DNA of 64,000 nt from Ignelater luminosus. Its lineage: Eukaryota; Arthropoda; Insecta; Coleoptera; Elateridae. The position numbers were made by a program, and so were the translations under genes. Below the pieces are notes generated by a model, which was not told the origin of the DNA, searched no databases, and saw only the letters and a program-made list of their open reading frames with translations. The DNA is taken from NCBI GenBank assembly GCA_011009095.1, contig VTPC01000900.1, positions 73,114 to 137,113 on the forward strand, in the 5' to 3' direction. Below are positions 43,201-58,200 of the stretch, piece by piece (position 1 is the stretch's first letter; each line of letters starts with the position of its first letter).

Positions 43201-46200
43201 TGTGGTTGTAAACCAATTGGATCATTTTCCAAAATCTCAATTCACCCTCACGATATAATTACTACGAAACCCTATACAGCGTATTTGAAAAATAAGTTTT
43301 CAAATATTTTCAAGTCTAATATTAAGTGTTTATGCCACTCTAAACGAACTTGATACGTTTAAATTGTATGAGTAGAGCTGGTACAATACCGACGTTGAGG
43401 CAGGCGCTCATTTTCCTTTTCTTGAAAGATAGAAACTCATACCTTCTGCACTGAATAGATCTTATATAGACAAATTGTTTGTATTTTTAAATAAAAACGA
43501 AAGTAATTTTATTTATCAAAAGGAAAAACAACAGACAACGTATGACAGATTAGAATACATATTTTGTTAACATAGATGGCGCTAGTATTCACATATTGTA
43601 ATAATTTACAACAGATTGGAGCCAAAGTTTGACAGTGGGTATTACATTGTAATAACAGCTGATCTTGATTTAAAAAATCGAAGAAGTTACTATTTTCATT
43701 TCTAGTACAATAAGATTATAGAAATCCTTAAATTATTTTTCAAGACTAATGATGGAAAGTTTACCTATGTAATTATTTTATTATTAATTATAATCAGTTG
43801 TTTGAAAAACAACATGCATTCATTATTTTTATTGAAGTAAGTTTTTCCAACAAACCAATTACCGATTTGCGTTTCCTGCAAAATTGCATGAATCACAATG
43901 TTCCCATAAACAGACTAATACTGTCGTAGTCAGAGTAATCGTGACCCCCTAGCGGATAAGAATCCGCATTAACTCGATGTCCCCCATGAACTTAGAACAT
44001 GACTAAAATTCGCAGTACAAAAACCTGGAAGAGTAAGTAGTAAGAATCTAGAACACCACAAAGACTTAAATGTTTGCAAAAACTAGGAAGTCTAAAAAAG
44101 TGAAGATCAAAAGCTCATGAAAAGACAAAGATTTGATATCCGAAATTAACTGCTCAGAATACAAAGCAAACCTGATCATCTTTCAAAGTCAGAAAACACA
44201 GCTGTTGGATTTTGGAATAAAATTTGCAGTAAAAGTTGTCCATTTGTTTTTTCGGTTTCTGATTTAGATAAAGCTTTTTGAAGGTTATTTAGCTGATTTA
44301 TCTATCCCCTGGTCAACTTCCAAAAATTCTGTAGGATGTTGTCCACGTATCTCCCAATGTCATTGTCTGACCACTTATAGTAAGTCAAAACTCAAAAGTT
44401 CCAATTTGTGATACTGACCCGTCATCATGATGAATCAGTAACTGATCATAGAACAGAGCCCTCAGCATGAGATGCCAACAAGTAGGGGTACAAAACGTCC
44501 TACGTTTTGGGAAAATATTTCTTGGGTCATGGGAGATAGATTAACAACCTTTGGAGGATCTTAGCTATATTTAAAATAACCAGCTATTCGAAATAAATAT
44601 CTTGCTATATATACGAGGGAAGTTCATCATTTATTGACAAACAAATGAAAAATTGTTTGTTGTCGATTTGTTGTTTTTTGATATTAATGTATGTGAAATT
44701 TGGTTTCATTACGTCTTTCTATTTAAAAGTTTTTAATTTTATTCTACTGTTGTGTTGTTGTGTTCGTAATTTTTTGAAAATGGACAAATTTGAAATACGA
44801 GCTGTTATTAAGCATCTCTGTTAGAAGGGGTTATCATTTAAAGAAATCGATAACGACATGACAGAAGTGTGTCTCCTTCATATCAAATAATTAAAAATTG
44901 GTCTCGAGATTTTAAATGTGGAAGATAATCCTGTCAACATGCACCGGGTACTGGACCGCCGAAAACTGTCACCACGCAAGAAAATATAAATTTAGTCCTC
45001 GACATGGTACTAAGTGATCGCAGAATTACTGTTAGATTTATAGCAGAGACATGTGGGTTTTCAGTAGGTACGGTTGAAAGAATTTTGCACGATGAATTGA
45101 ACCTCAGAAAACTGTCTGCACGTTAGGTACCAAAAATGCTGACGTGCGACCACAAACCCATCATAGACACTACCACTGAAGCTAATTTGGCGATAATTAA
45201 CAAAGATCCGGATCAATTTTTGAAAAAAAGTTATTACTGTAGATGAAACTTGAGTTCATCATTTTGATTCAGAGTCAAAACGTCAAAGTATGGAATGGCA
45301 GCATAAGGGTTCATCGCCTCCTCGAAAATTTCGTGTCAGTTTTCAGCTGGAAAGATTATGGCAACCCTTTTTTGGGATTATGGGGGAGTAATTTTTATAG
45401 ATTAATTACCACGTGGGCACACTGTTACGAGTGAATATTATGCAAAGCTAATTCCACAAGTTCGGGATGCTATTAAAGAAAAGCAAAGAGGAAAATTGAG
45501 ACATGGCGTTTTGTTTCATCAGGATAATGCCTCACCTCATAAGAGTTATGTTTCCATGCTCGCCATTCACAATGCCGGTTTTGAAATCTTTGGACAACCT
45601 CCCTATTTTTCAGACTTGGCTCCCAGTGACTATTTTTTGTTCCCAAAACTAAAAGAGCATCTTCGGGAAACCTATTTTTCAGATGACGAAGAAGTTATGT
45701 AAGCAGTAAATAAGTGGCTTGTAGACCGAAGCAAAGAATTTTTTTCGAAGGGTATTCAGGCACTTTGGCATCGATATGAAAAATGTATTAACTTATCAGA
45801 AGATTATGTTGAAAAATAAAATAGTTTTACACCTCTGAACTGTTTGTTTCTATCTCAGGGACAATAAATGATGAATTCCCTCGTAACTAGCCTTGATCGA
45901 GCCAGTTTTATACTACTCAGTTACAAAGGTAAAAAAAAATGCAAGAAAATTAAAAATTAACTGAAGTTGAAGATTAATATTAATAAATATACACGAGGAG
46001 TCTTCTACTATGATAGAAGGTGTACAAATTCGGAAGCTGTACTTAGTAGTACTTGGCAATGCAATACTAAAGGCAAGACTAAAGGGTCTCTCACTATGGC
46101 AGTAGATATACAAATCGTAGATAGTAGTTCAGGTTAATCAAACTATTCATTACTTTGTAAGCATTGTCCAATTTATCTAACCCTGATTTTGATGAAACTT

Positions 46201-49200
46201 TATTTCATAATTTTCATATCACAAAGGAAAATTCTTTCAATAGCGCCTTTCAGAAAAATTCCTGATTTTCTCTGTATACTGTAAAACTTTCGAAATTCTT
46301 ATATACAGATGTAGAAGCAGAGTAATCATGACGACCCCTCTCCCCGGACAGACAAAGAGCTGGCAAGAAGCTAAAATTCTTTATGAGCTTAGGACATCAC
46401 AAGAATTCACAGTTGTGCAAAAACCCGAAGACTTAATTCAGGAACGTACAAGAACCTCCTGCAAGTCTTTAAGAATCCATAGCCCCATAAAGATTTGAAT
46501 AATAGCAGAAACCAGGATATCTTCAGAAATGTGAAGATTGTGAGCTCATTAATACTCAGAATTGCGAAACAAATCTGATCATTTTTCAAAGTCAGAAAAG
46601 ATACAACAATTGGATCTTGGAATAAAATTTGCCGTAAAGGTTGTCCATTTGTTCGTTGATTTGGATATTTGACCAATTAAGTAGTAGTAGTCTTCATATT
46701 TGCCTGCTTGTATGCAATGGAGCAAAAGTCTCTCAATTCCATTAGGCGAGAGTTCTAATTTGTCATGGTTGAATCAGTCAATGTCATAGCAGGGAGCCCT
46801 CAGCACGAGATGCAAACGAGCGTTCTAATGGAATTTCGAGAAGACATTTTTGAGTCATGATGAGACATTCTGCTTTATCTTAGATTCTTCGAGATTCTTA
46901 TTGCAAAAGCATGTCTAAACTCGGGATTCAATATTTTCCTTTTTTTAAGTATAGCAAACAAGGACAGTCTTTCATGAAGACTTGGCTTTGGGCGCAAAAT
47001 AAAAGATTTGAGATAAATTTACGGTAAAATACTTTGAAATAGAAGTCTTTTTTCTGGATATATTGTACATATAAAAAAATCAGTTTATAGAGTTCCTACA
47101 TCGCTGGAAGTTCTAGTAGTTTCAGGGTATCTAAATGAGTGATATTCTAGAAAGAGTTCCTCAAGCTTCAATTTTGAGAACACTATATTTTATTATTTAT
47201 AAATTACTACATATTCAAAGAAATTTAATGCGTAGGATACCAAGAATCTGATGCCATATCGAAACTTCACAGATTTGGATTCTAAAGGAAGATCACACAG
47301 TACGATATGTCATCACAAATGTTTTTTGTCATCTCTTAAATCTCGTGATTTGTATACTGCAGGAAACTTTGTAGTTAATCAAGACAGTAAACTGACTCTT
47401 GCAATGTCTCTTACAATATCCGATTTTTATTAGACACTGTAGTAATAACTAGACTATTTAATTTTTCATTACCTAAATCTCCTATCTAGTAATTGCAATC
47501 GATTTCGAAGGTCAAACTAAACACAATGATAATGATAAAACCATAATTGCTGTAAACAAATGACTTTGGAAAAGATAGCAATATTCTCCTGAAAGGTCTA
47601 AAACTTCATCAAGTTCAACATTATTCATCAATCACAGATCACAACGATAACGCCTATTTCATTTTGGTACCATTGAATAAGTAACTGCTTTTGGTTATTT
47701 CTCACTGACATACAGATTAAGTTTAAACGATCTTTCATGTGAAAATTGTAGTATGAAATGATTAATCTTGACAGTAGTCGTGTAGTATTTACATTTGGAA
47801 GTGATAACGACTTGAACTGTTTGATTAGATATTTCTTGTATGAAGTGAGATGCCACAAAAACAAACATTAATTGTTAAAAATTCGATTCATGGCTCAGTT
47901 GATTAGTGAAAGAAAAAATAAAGCAGAAACTGTGTATGAGAGTAAGAAAAGATAAGATTTTTATCTAGTAGGCCATGAATAGAATTTTCATCGATTTTTT
48001 TCCTCATACACAGACAGCTTCTAATCCTCATTTACCATTCTTTCCTACACTTATCCGTTTAAAGTTTTCGATTTTAACCATCTGTCTAGAGTTCTAAGAA
48101 TAATAACGTGAATGGATGTCTAAAACAAGTAACTTTTTTTTTCTGATTCAATCAACTTCATAAGTGTGCGGTTTATGAATCTCCTCAATGTATTTGCTTA
48201 AACAACTATTTGTAAATGGTTAATCTACCCGTTTACTATCGACATTCTAAAGTTCACTGCTTAGTACTGTTACTTGTGAAATTCGAAGCAATTAACTGAT
48301 TGTGATCTTGTGATACACTTATAGTAAGTATGCTCAAAGTATTAATTAATTTAATTTATCATGTTTCAAATATAATTCTGGTACCACCACTAATAGATTG
48401 TTTTGATTCTCTGCAGTCAGAATTCGGTTTCATCAAATTATACAGTATGTGGGATTTTTTATCTGCATTTCATTTATTAGTATCAGATTGCTTTTGTAAT
48501 TAAAGTTCGTTTTATTATTTAAAACATTAACCTACTAACTTTTTTTTATTAAAAATAAGAACCTACTAACTCAAACTTTTACATTTTCTACTCTTATTGG
48601 CAGTAGGCTGGTGGAAGGGATGAGATTTTTCCATCAGTTGTATAGGTAATTGATAAAGAATTTAATAAATGAATATCATAATATAATGGATAAAGAAAAA
48701 TTAAAAGACGTCCAAATGAGAGACGCGAACCTTGTTTATGTAAAATAAAAGAGATGAATTTGAAAAACAATTTTAATAAAACAAAGACAAACATGATAAA
48801 AGGATCGGTCATTTCAAATATTATATTTTCTAAAACGACTTTTACCAATCATTAATAAGGATTTCTAAAGTGAATGGATAAGGAAAACTAATGATCAATC
48901 AATTAATTAATCGTTCAACGAGTTCATTCAATACATGTATTAAATGTTTAGAAATTTGAAACGGAAATCCTTAATTATTCTGAAAAATCTTCAAACAGTT
49001 GAATGTTTAAAAAAGCGAATACCACATAGTAATTTAATTAGTTCGATGCTATGAAAAATATTCTGAAGTTTGTGATTTTCAAGCGCTTGACTTATAGACC
49101 TGAATAATCTTTTCTTTAAACTTGTAGAACCTCTTCCACCATAAATAAAAGACGAGTTTTGTGAATTGTTTTGTGCTCTTTATTATTAATTCCCGTTATT

Positions 49201-52200
49201 ATTTTTCTTATTATAAAATTTACAGTTTTATATTACACTATTATGTTCATACAACAAAGAGTTCTTATTTTCTTCCTCTTTGTCTTTTTTTTTACTGTAG
49301 TAATTACTTTCAAGATATTTAATTATTTATTATTTTTATAAAACTAAACAACAATAGTTTCAACTAACACAATTATTCTAAAGCGCTTAATTTTCTCTGG
49401 ATAGATCCCTTTGTACTCCGAACGCAACGCACGGCTAATAAACCAGCATCGTCCAAACAAGTTCCTAATAAACAGACAACAGCTGATACAGCTGAAGGTC
49501 AATAACTTCTTGAAGCAAGTGGAAAAGCAAGAGTGGGGACAAACACGCCGCAGGCTCTCTAGCAGCAGACGAAGCGGTAAAAAACGACACAAGGGGCTGT
49601 AAGAATCACGTCTGCCTTGCCTTGAAGGTGAGCCACGCTGAAGTAGACTTCAAAGATCGCGGAGCATAAAGAAACATCCCCACAGAGGGCAAGGGGAATC
49701 GGGCGACAGACACAGATGAATGCACTCGTGCCCGACTCGCGGCTGTAATAATCATTTTAGAACAAAGAAATTTATTTTTAAAATGCAACTAAAGTGTATT
49801 GGTCACGCACAACTCGCATTGGATTTATTTTCTTTTCGTTCAGTATGCAATTGAAGACTAGTATAGAACTACAAATAGGGTATTCTGGTGCACATACGCA
49901 GAAAGAAGTATTTCAAATAAAGAGTATAAAATTTAGGAAAATTGAATCGAATTTCTGGCTTATGAGATTATAAAGAATCGTCTAACGACATTCTTAATGA
50001 ATAACATATGTTGAAAGCGACCACATGCGAAGGGCTTCAAGCGTTTCCAATCCCTTTCGAACATTTACCACCAAACCAGAATAGAAATTAAAACAAAAAA
50101 TAAATTTCTGTGGTCACGTTCGATGTACAACTTCTCTAACCTGTCAAGTAATATTAGAAAAAACAAGATTAATAAGTTCTTTTTTATAAGTTCACAATTT
50201 CACATTATGGGAAGACAGAGAAGGATCCATTAATTTCAGCATACATCGTAGTTTATATACGATATACCTTATCCCGAATGAGAATTGAGTGAACGAGTCG
50301 AGTAAATTGAATTCCGAAGGCGATTCCGGGGCACCAATAAGCCAATCCGCAAAGTAGTTTGATAGATACCTAACTTTGCTGGATATTAACTTCATCACAT
50401 CTCAAAGTTCAATATGTGATAAATCTACAATATACATTATTAGAGGAAACACCGATATCATAGTTAAATTATTTATTGTTTCTTCCATTTGAAACGTTGG
50501 TTAATTACCATGCGTCATTCACACACAAAGTGCAAAATGAGCAGGGTTTAATCGAGTATCTTTGTGATCTAACATTTTAGATATTTTTATGACATTTATG
50601 TTACAGTGTAACACCTGCACCAAGCTTTTCGCTCTTGTTTTCATTATTTTCTTATTTAATATAACCTCAAGAGGGGAATTAGGAAGTACATTTTTCTACG
50701 GGAAATCTGTCAATATCATTTTTTACAAAAATAAAACGCACGTAAAGATCAATTCTAATGTAAAATATCGCCTTGATTAGTAGGTAATTCTACAACATTC
50801 GTTTTCGTATAATTTATCTTAATACCATTTTAAATGCTATTAAGCATCATCAAAGTAGATTACCAATTATACATTTACAAAAATAGATTCCGCGTAGCAA
50901 TCGAACCCACACGATCTCGGTTATTCGGACCAAATGCTCTGCCAATTCAACTAGCGAATTTTTAACCAAGCGAAAGCTACATGTTTATCAAGTTTTTGTT
51001 TATTTTAGTTAAGACATTCTTGTAGTATGCCCAATTTATTTCGCTACATGTAAGGTAGGCAACACACGACAAAGGACCGAATCTGTATGTATGTAAATTT
51101 TGTTTTTTAAATTTCATTAAATAATTAAAGATCAAAGTTGTAGGAGCGAGATGTCATTATATGTAATGTAAGGTTGGATAATTACTAAATATGAATAAAT
51201 GGTCGTCAAAATGACAAAGCAATGTGTACTAATATGTTTTTTTCACGTTCGTTAAAAAAAGTGCAACATTTTTCATTAATTTTCGTTTATAAAGGATGCG
51301 TTTGTTTTATCACGATAGAAGCGTGAAAAAAAGTATCGTAACGTGTCATTTTTTAACGCAAAATATTTAAACACAAAACATAGAAGGCTGCCGTTGTTAT
51401 GCTACACACTGGCATTTGTCAGAAATTAGAACGCATCGATGTGACGGATCAAGTTAGTTCTCATTTGAGTGTTTGTATTAGTTTTTTCTTTCTCGGTGTT
51501 TTGTGGTAATTTGTATGCTCGCACAATGGAATCGGACAGCGATGAAAGTTTCTCGTGCACCCCTGAAGAAATTGTCAAGGCGGCAAGTACGGCCACATCA
51601 AATCTATTACCGGAAAAATCCAAGGGCCAATATTTAAAACAATACGACTTATTTATGAAATGGAGAGCTGAAAAACAAGTCTGTAGTTTGAAAGAGTTTT
51701 ATTAGCCTACTTTGAAGAAAAGTCAAAACAGTGGAAGTCGCCACTTTGGTCGACTTACTCTAAACTAAAGTCTACACTATTAATAAATAACAATGTGGAT
51801 ATAAGTAAATACTCAAAACTAATCGCTTATTTAAAAAAACAAGTCGGTTGGTTATAAACCCAGAAAGTCAAAAACATTTTCCCGGGAAGAAGTGTACAAA
51901 TTTCTCGAAGATGCTCCCGATAAACATTTTCTAATGCACAAGGTAATGCAAATTTTTCTGTTATGCGTATAATGATGTATTGTCGTTTGTAGGTCGCTTT
52001 GATATTTGGAATCGCGGGAGCCCTTCGTCGTGAAGAACTGTACAAAATGACTTTGGAAGATGTTAATGACACCGGAACTGTGTTGATCATTACTTTCCAT
52101 AAGATAATTGCGTTTTTAGCAAATATCTAGTAAGCCGTGAACTTTTTTGAATAAACAAAAGCATAAGTAAACTGATCTCCAAAATAGCCAAATTTTTTCT

Positions 52201-55200
52201 AATTTAAGCGACTTCGTATCTCTTATAATTTCCGAGATCCCAATAGTGGGATCGACTTGACGAACACGTGTTTAAGCTATGGTCATCTGGTCATGAGTAT
52301 GTATGCAAATATTGTTTTAATCTTTGCACAAATGACGCCCAGAAATTATATTTCAGGTGCCCCAAACAGTAGGTATAGGGTTTACTTCAGTACTTTTTTC
52401 CTGAACGGACTATACGAACAAAATTAGTTTGATTAAAAATAAGCATTTGGAAACTGAAAATTCTGATTAAATTACGAAGTATCATTTAAAAAATGATGGA
52501 GGAATCAGACATCCTATTAAGTCGTTGATTGCTTTCCTTAACTTTTAATTAAGATAATAAATTTAGCAGCGGACGTCCTTTCATCAGTTGTATTAAAATA
52601 AAAGTATAAATCCGCTTTTTGTCGTCAATTTATTAACAAAAATATCAATAAACTGGAATGTTGCACTTGCTCGTTGTAATATTTACCTGTATTAATAAAA
52701 CTTACAAAGTTATATAATAGCAGACCTTCAATAAAAATATGAACTGTACCCACCACCATTTGCTTTGTATTGCTCATATGACAATACATGAAACTATTCA
52801 AAACTTCCACTTATTATTTAATACTTACGCAGAAAGTGAAAGTTACCAATTCAAAACATTTAATCCTTACCCAACTACAGACTGGCTGTTGGGGGTTTGT
52901 AATCTCCAACCATAATAATACCGAATACGAGAGTCTATTTATGACACGCAAGGCCAAACCTCTGATAACAGCATGAAACTGTATTAATATGGAAAGTTTT
53001 TACCAACATAAAGAATTCGCACAAGCGTTTTGAAAAGGAAATTCTGTATTTTTATAAATTATTAAAGAAGATACTTACAAGTGTAATAATTATAACAAAA
53101 TGTTTATTAATTACAGGTATTATTATACAATAAATTATAATTAAAAATAAGGAAGCTCTTAGAGTTCATTTTTCATAAAGATTTTAACAATTCATGTTAA
53201 ATGAGTAAAAGCACGAGGAAGCGATTTTGAAGCTGTCTTCTAATTGTAAATCAATCTTAACTTATTTGGAATTTACATGAGAATTACCCCGTTATTATTA
53301 CATTAATTATTTTCAAGAAGCACGTGAAGGTACTTAGAAAGATTCAATTACAGCTGCTATACGCTATTGTTTACGTTCTTACAGCATTTACTATGTTCCT
53401 GTTATCATGTCACATTTTCACCAATTTATTTTCTTTGTAAAATCAACAGGCATAAATTTTAATCTTAATGATTACTGCTACCATTATACTTTATCAACAA
53501 ACAGAATTAACCGGTTGAGTAGCTAAGAATATAAGGAGTAGATGTCTATTTTGCAGTAAGCAAATGGAACAAGCAAAAGCTCGATAATGTTATGTGAACC
53601 TATACAGTGGGGAAAGCATTTACGGAATAAATTCAATTATTTCAATACCAATAATATTTCGCGAAAACCCTGAAACGGGTACACTAATATCTGTAATTTT
53701 GCTTATTTTGACTTGTCCCTGCATGTATGTACGTAGCGTCATCATTTTCGAGTTATGACGTCACATGTACATTTTATTTTATTTTTAGATAATACTTTTA
53801 AAGACCTTTTCAGCAAACCCATACTTGATACTTTCACCTTTAACAGTTCTTGAAATATTTACACTTTTATATGTATGGTTAGACAAAATGTTGAAACCGA
53901 AACAAAATGGTGGAGCACAAGCTCATTATGCTCGCCATCTAGATCGCGAGATTTAACCCCGATGGATCTTTAAATTAAATTAAATTGTTTTTTAAGTAAC
54001 CCCAAAGGAAAAATTCAATTGGGTTAAATCTGGCGATCTAGCTGGCCATTCCAAGAAACTTCATCTTCCAATCTACGGTGTTGGAATAATAGTCATTTTT
54101 GTTAATATTTTAATAGAACTGTTACAAGTAAGGGTATCAAGTACAGGTAAAGAAGTATACCAGTTCATTTAAAAAAAATCCATGTGACGTAATAACTCAA
54201 AAACTAATGACATCAGGGACATGCAAAATAAGTCAAAATAAGCAAAATTAAAAATATTAGTTTACCTGTTTCAGCGTTTTCGCGAAACATCATTGGTATT
54301 GAGATTATTGAATTTATTCCATAATACTTTCCACACTGTATATTCAATATTAAGTTTCGATACGACAATGTTTTTGAGCCTAGCTTCTTCTAAAGTCTTG
54401 CTTTTCAGAAAATGTAACACAAAACAAAAAATTTTTTAAACAGTTTTAAGTAAATAAAATCGTCTTTAATGACGAGAATCAGCTGATATATCTTTTATAA
54501 TTCAAAATGGAAAATTAAAAAAATTGTACGCTTCATATTAAATACCTACCACAATCTACCAAGAAACAGGTAATATAATTCAGAATTTTATTATACCTAC
54601 CTTTAAACGACCTGCTGGTGCTTGTGATGTTTTAAATAGAACGAGAAAGGTCAATAGCATTAATAAAAAACCGGAAAAATAGAAATTCATATTAGTATAA
54701 TCAATGCAAACAAGAAAGAATACATAAGTACTAAACGGTGAACATTAAATTATGTAAAACATAAGTACTGCTAGAAAAAGCCACTGTTGTCCAAATCAAG
54801 AAAAAAATGTTTGTAATAACAAATATGTGCTGCTACCTCTGCTTAATAATGGAATTTCATATATCTTTTGTTTTCATCAACTTTTCTGTAATCCTGATAA
54901 AATGACTCCACAATAGAATCAAAGCGTAAATTGGCGCTTTTATAAAATGATCTCATATGTTAAAGAAGAAAGATGAAGAAACAAATTCCTTTTTATTGTG
55001 AAAGTAAGACACACAGAGAAAAGCTGAGTTGTTCATTCATTGCCATATTTCATAAGTTTTAAATATTTTGAACCTGAAGATTAAAGCGAGATATTAATAT
55101 CTGTTTATTACAACAATAGAACAGACAAACTTATTTGTTTTATAACAACGCAATGTATGCCCACGAGCAAACTGTAAACTATTTAAAACAATACATCTAG

Positions 55201-58200
55201 ACTGGAAAAAAATGACAGGTCAAATACACATTTGGTCTTTCCGTTCACCACGTTAAAATTTACTATGAAGTTTTTGGTCAAATAGGGAAAAAATAAACCT
55301 GATGATGGTTCTGGAAAATCACAACATCGCGTAGGAATTTATATACATCAGAGACATTAGAGACAAAAAAATGAACTTGGAACGTTTTTACTGATCGTAG
55401 AAACTATAACCAAAAAAACAAAATTTTGAAGTTATCAAATACCCCTGTATAGTAATCACCTTTATTTAATTTTTCATCACGCAATATCAGCAGTATTGTT
55501 TCTGAATATTTATGCCACTAGAAGAATTCAAAAGAAAATTCATTCGACCAAAAATGGTTCGAAGAGAAAAAGAAAAGAAGAACAGAAATTTCCCAAATAC
55601 AAGCGCAGCGCACTAACGATAAGACCACGAGTCTCAGAACATTAGAAAATCGAAGAGCAACAGACAAAGACAAAAGAATATTGGATTTAGATAGTACGTA
55701 TGCTGAGAAGGTGTTTGAGAAAAGTAATACATAAGAGAAATCAAAAAAGAGGAACGCTTTGAAATTCAAAAACTAGTAATAATATCAAGATGGTGCTTTG
55801 TTGGTAGTGCTAGAGAAGGCGCTTTTCCAATCCAAGTACCACCAATAGTCTGTTGTCTTTTTGACTTCCTGTAGCTCAGCTGGCAGTGGTAGGGAAGTAG
55901 TCTCTAATAGCTTCTAAGGCCCGAGTGCACAAATCATAGTTAATCAAATCGTCAAGTTTATCACATGATTAGCCGATCTGATTGGATAATTTTTATTTAT
56001 GTATAAATTTTACTACGTCTGATTGGTTGATCAATTTAGTAAGTGGTTGACCTACTGATCAAGTATTCAACAAAATTTTGCGCAACCGGTCCTAAGTCTT
56101 TCGATGGAGGTGACCCCTTGAAGGTTAAACCTTGACCCGTCTTGCGAAGCACTATCTTGCATTACTGCAGGTTACCCTTTGAAAGGCGGAGCTCCACCAT
56201 TGTTCTCTTAAGGTTAATGCGTTTGTATTTAGTTCTCTTAAAAAGGTTAATGGAGGTAGCTAGATTATAAAGACTGTCCACGAAAAAATCGGAACGCGAT
56301 TAAATTAATTAACCGATTTTATTTTGAACATTTTTTGATAAAATTTTTGCTTGTAAGGTATTTTAAAGATTGTTACATTATTATAAATAAACAAATTCAA
56401 CTATCTTGGTTACGAAAGAAATTTCGAATTTTTCCGCTAACCCCAGCCATAAGATTTCGCAACACATCATCGGATACAATGTTAGTTGCCTGAATCCATT
56501 TTCTTTCGAATTCACGTTCGTTTTTCACGTTACATTTCATTTTCTTTAATTTTGCTTTAATAATAGCCCAATATTTCTCTATGGGTCGCAGTTCCGGGCA
56601 GTTGGGTGGATTTGCTTCTTTAGGCACCAAATTCACGTTATTGTTTTGGGACCACTCCAGAGCCCTTTTCCCGTAATGGGAACTGGCTAAATCTGGCCAA
56701 AACAATGGACGAGTTTCGTATTTTTTGATAAATGCTAAGAAATGTTTCTTCAGGCATGGTTCAATATAAATATCTTGGTTTATGCTTCCCTGCGTAACCA
56801 AAAACTCGCTTCTCCAACCACAAGTGCAGATCGATTGCCACGCTAAATATGTTTTTGGAAATTTTGATCGTTTCTTCTCTTTAAACTGTTTCTCGACTTG
56901 TCCACGTTTCACTGCAGCGTGGAATTGCAGCCCAGGAAATTGCCCAAAGTCGGCTTTAACGTAGGTTTCATAATCCAAAATAATGCAACTTGCGCTTCTC
57001 ACATGCTCATCGTACAGTTTCCGTGCACACATTTTTGTAATTTTTTCTTGGTGTTCGCTTCTGTTCGGAACTACCTGAGCTTGGTAAGATCGTAACCCTG
57101 CACGAAGTTTAGCTTTCCCTACGTAAGACTTCGATACTCCGTATTTTTGAGCCACATCTATCACCGAGATCCCAGGATTACGGCAAAACGCTTGGTCTTC
57201 CAGATCCAGATTTTCTATCGATACTTAAAGAATCTTTGAACCGCTGAATCACCATGTACACTGTAGTTTTTGGCAATCCGAGCTCTTAAACAATGCTTGA
57301 ATATGAGCAATTACAATTTTCATTATATTTGTGCAAAATAACTTTGCGCCGTTCAAGTTCATTCGACGACATACTAAATTTACTGTTTGAAGATGATTTA
57401 AACGTCAATTCGGTGCAATTTCTGAACTTTTGACAGTTCATTAACAATAACAACAACGCCCACTGCACAATTGTTTTTATGTAACGGCCTACTCAATTTG
57501 TTCCAATTTTTTCGTGGACAGTTTTTAGGGCGAAGTCCGGTCGGTTTTTAGATAAAAAGTATTCCAAACAGTACTCACATTATTTTCATTTTACACCTAC
57601 ACAAAAATACAGGGTGTCTCAGAAAACGTGAAACATCTGTTTCTTCTATTTCCTCTACTCCTGAATAGCTCTTGACTAGAACTAGTAAGTGTTGAAAAAG
57701 ACTAACTGTATTTCAAGTAAGTATAGAGCAGAAAGTGAAACATGGGTAGTTCGCGTTTTTTGTGATATGCTGTATAGTAATTGGTAGCGTAATTTCCAGT
57801 AATTTCACTGTAATAATATACAAATAATTCTAATCATGCCGTGGTCATGTACACCAAAATTTCTTAGCGGTAAGCATTGAGGAAGAGAGAGAACTAGGGC
57901 GAAAAAACAGAAATAAGAAAGAAAAATGAAAAGAAAAAAAAGAGAAAGCTAGAATAATCAGTAAATGTGAGAGAACCAAGAAGGTGTAATAAAAACGAGA
58001 CGCGAGATAAAAAAGATAAAGCAAAAGAAAAAAAGCGTGAAAGAAAAAGAAGAATCCAAACGCAAAATGGCAGACGGAAAGCAATTGACCAAAAAGGAAA
58101 AAAGACGGAAAAAGGGCTAAGGCAAAACTAGTGAAAAAAAAGTCAAGTTAGAATAAGAAAGGGAAGAAAAATGTCAAGATAGGTCAAAAACATTGAAGAC

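Noticed and set aside
50886-50967. A functional tRNA gene
   Set aside because: A- and B-box-like words are present, but the arms do not pair well enough for a cloverleaf.
55520-55770. Lys-rich coding sequence on the plus strand
   Set aside because: No frame stays open and the purine bias alone explains the translation.
57845-58084. A membrane-protein-like minus ORF (Phe/Leu/Ser-rich)
   Set aside because: It is the antisense of the polypurine tract; the hydrophobic appearance is a composition artefact.
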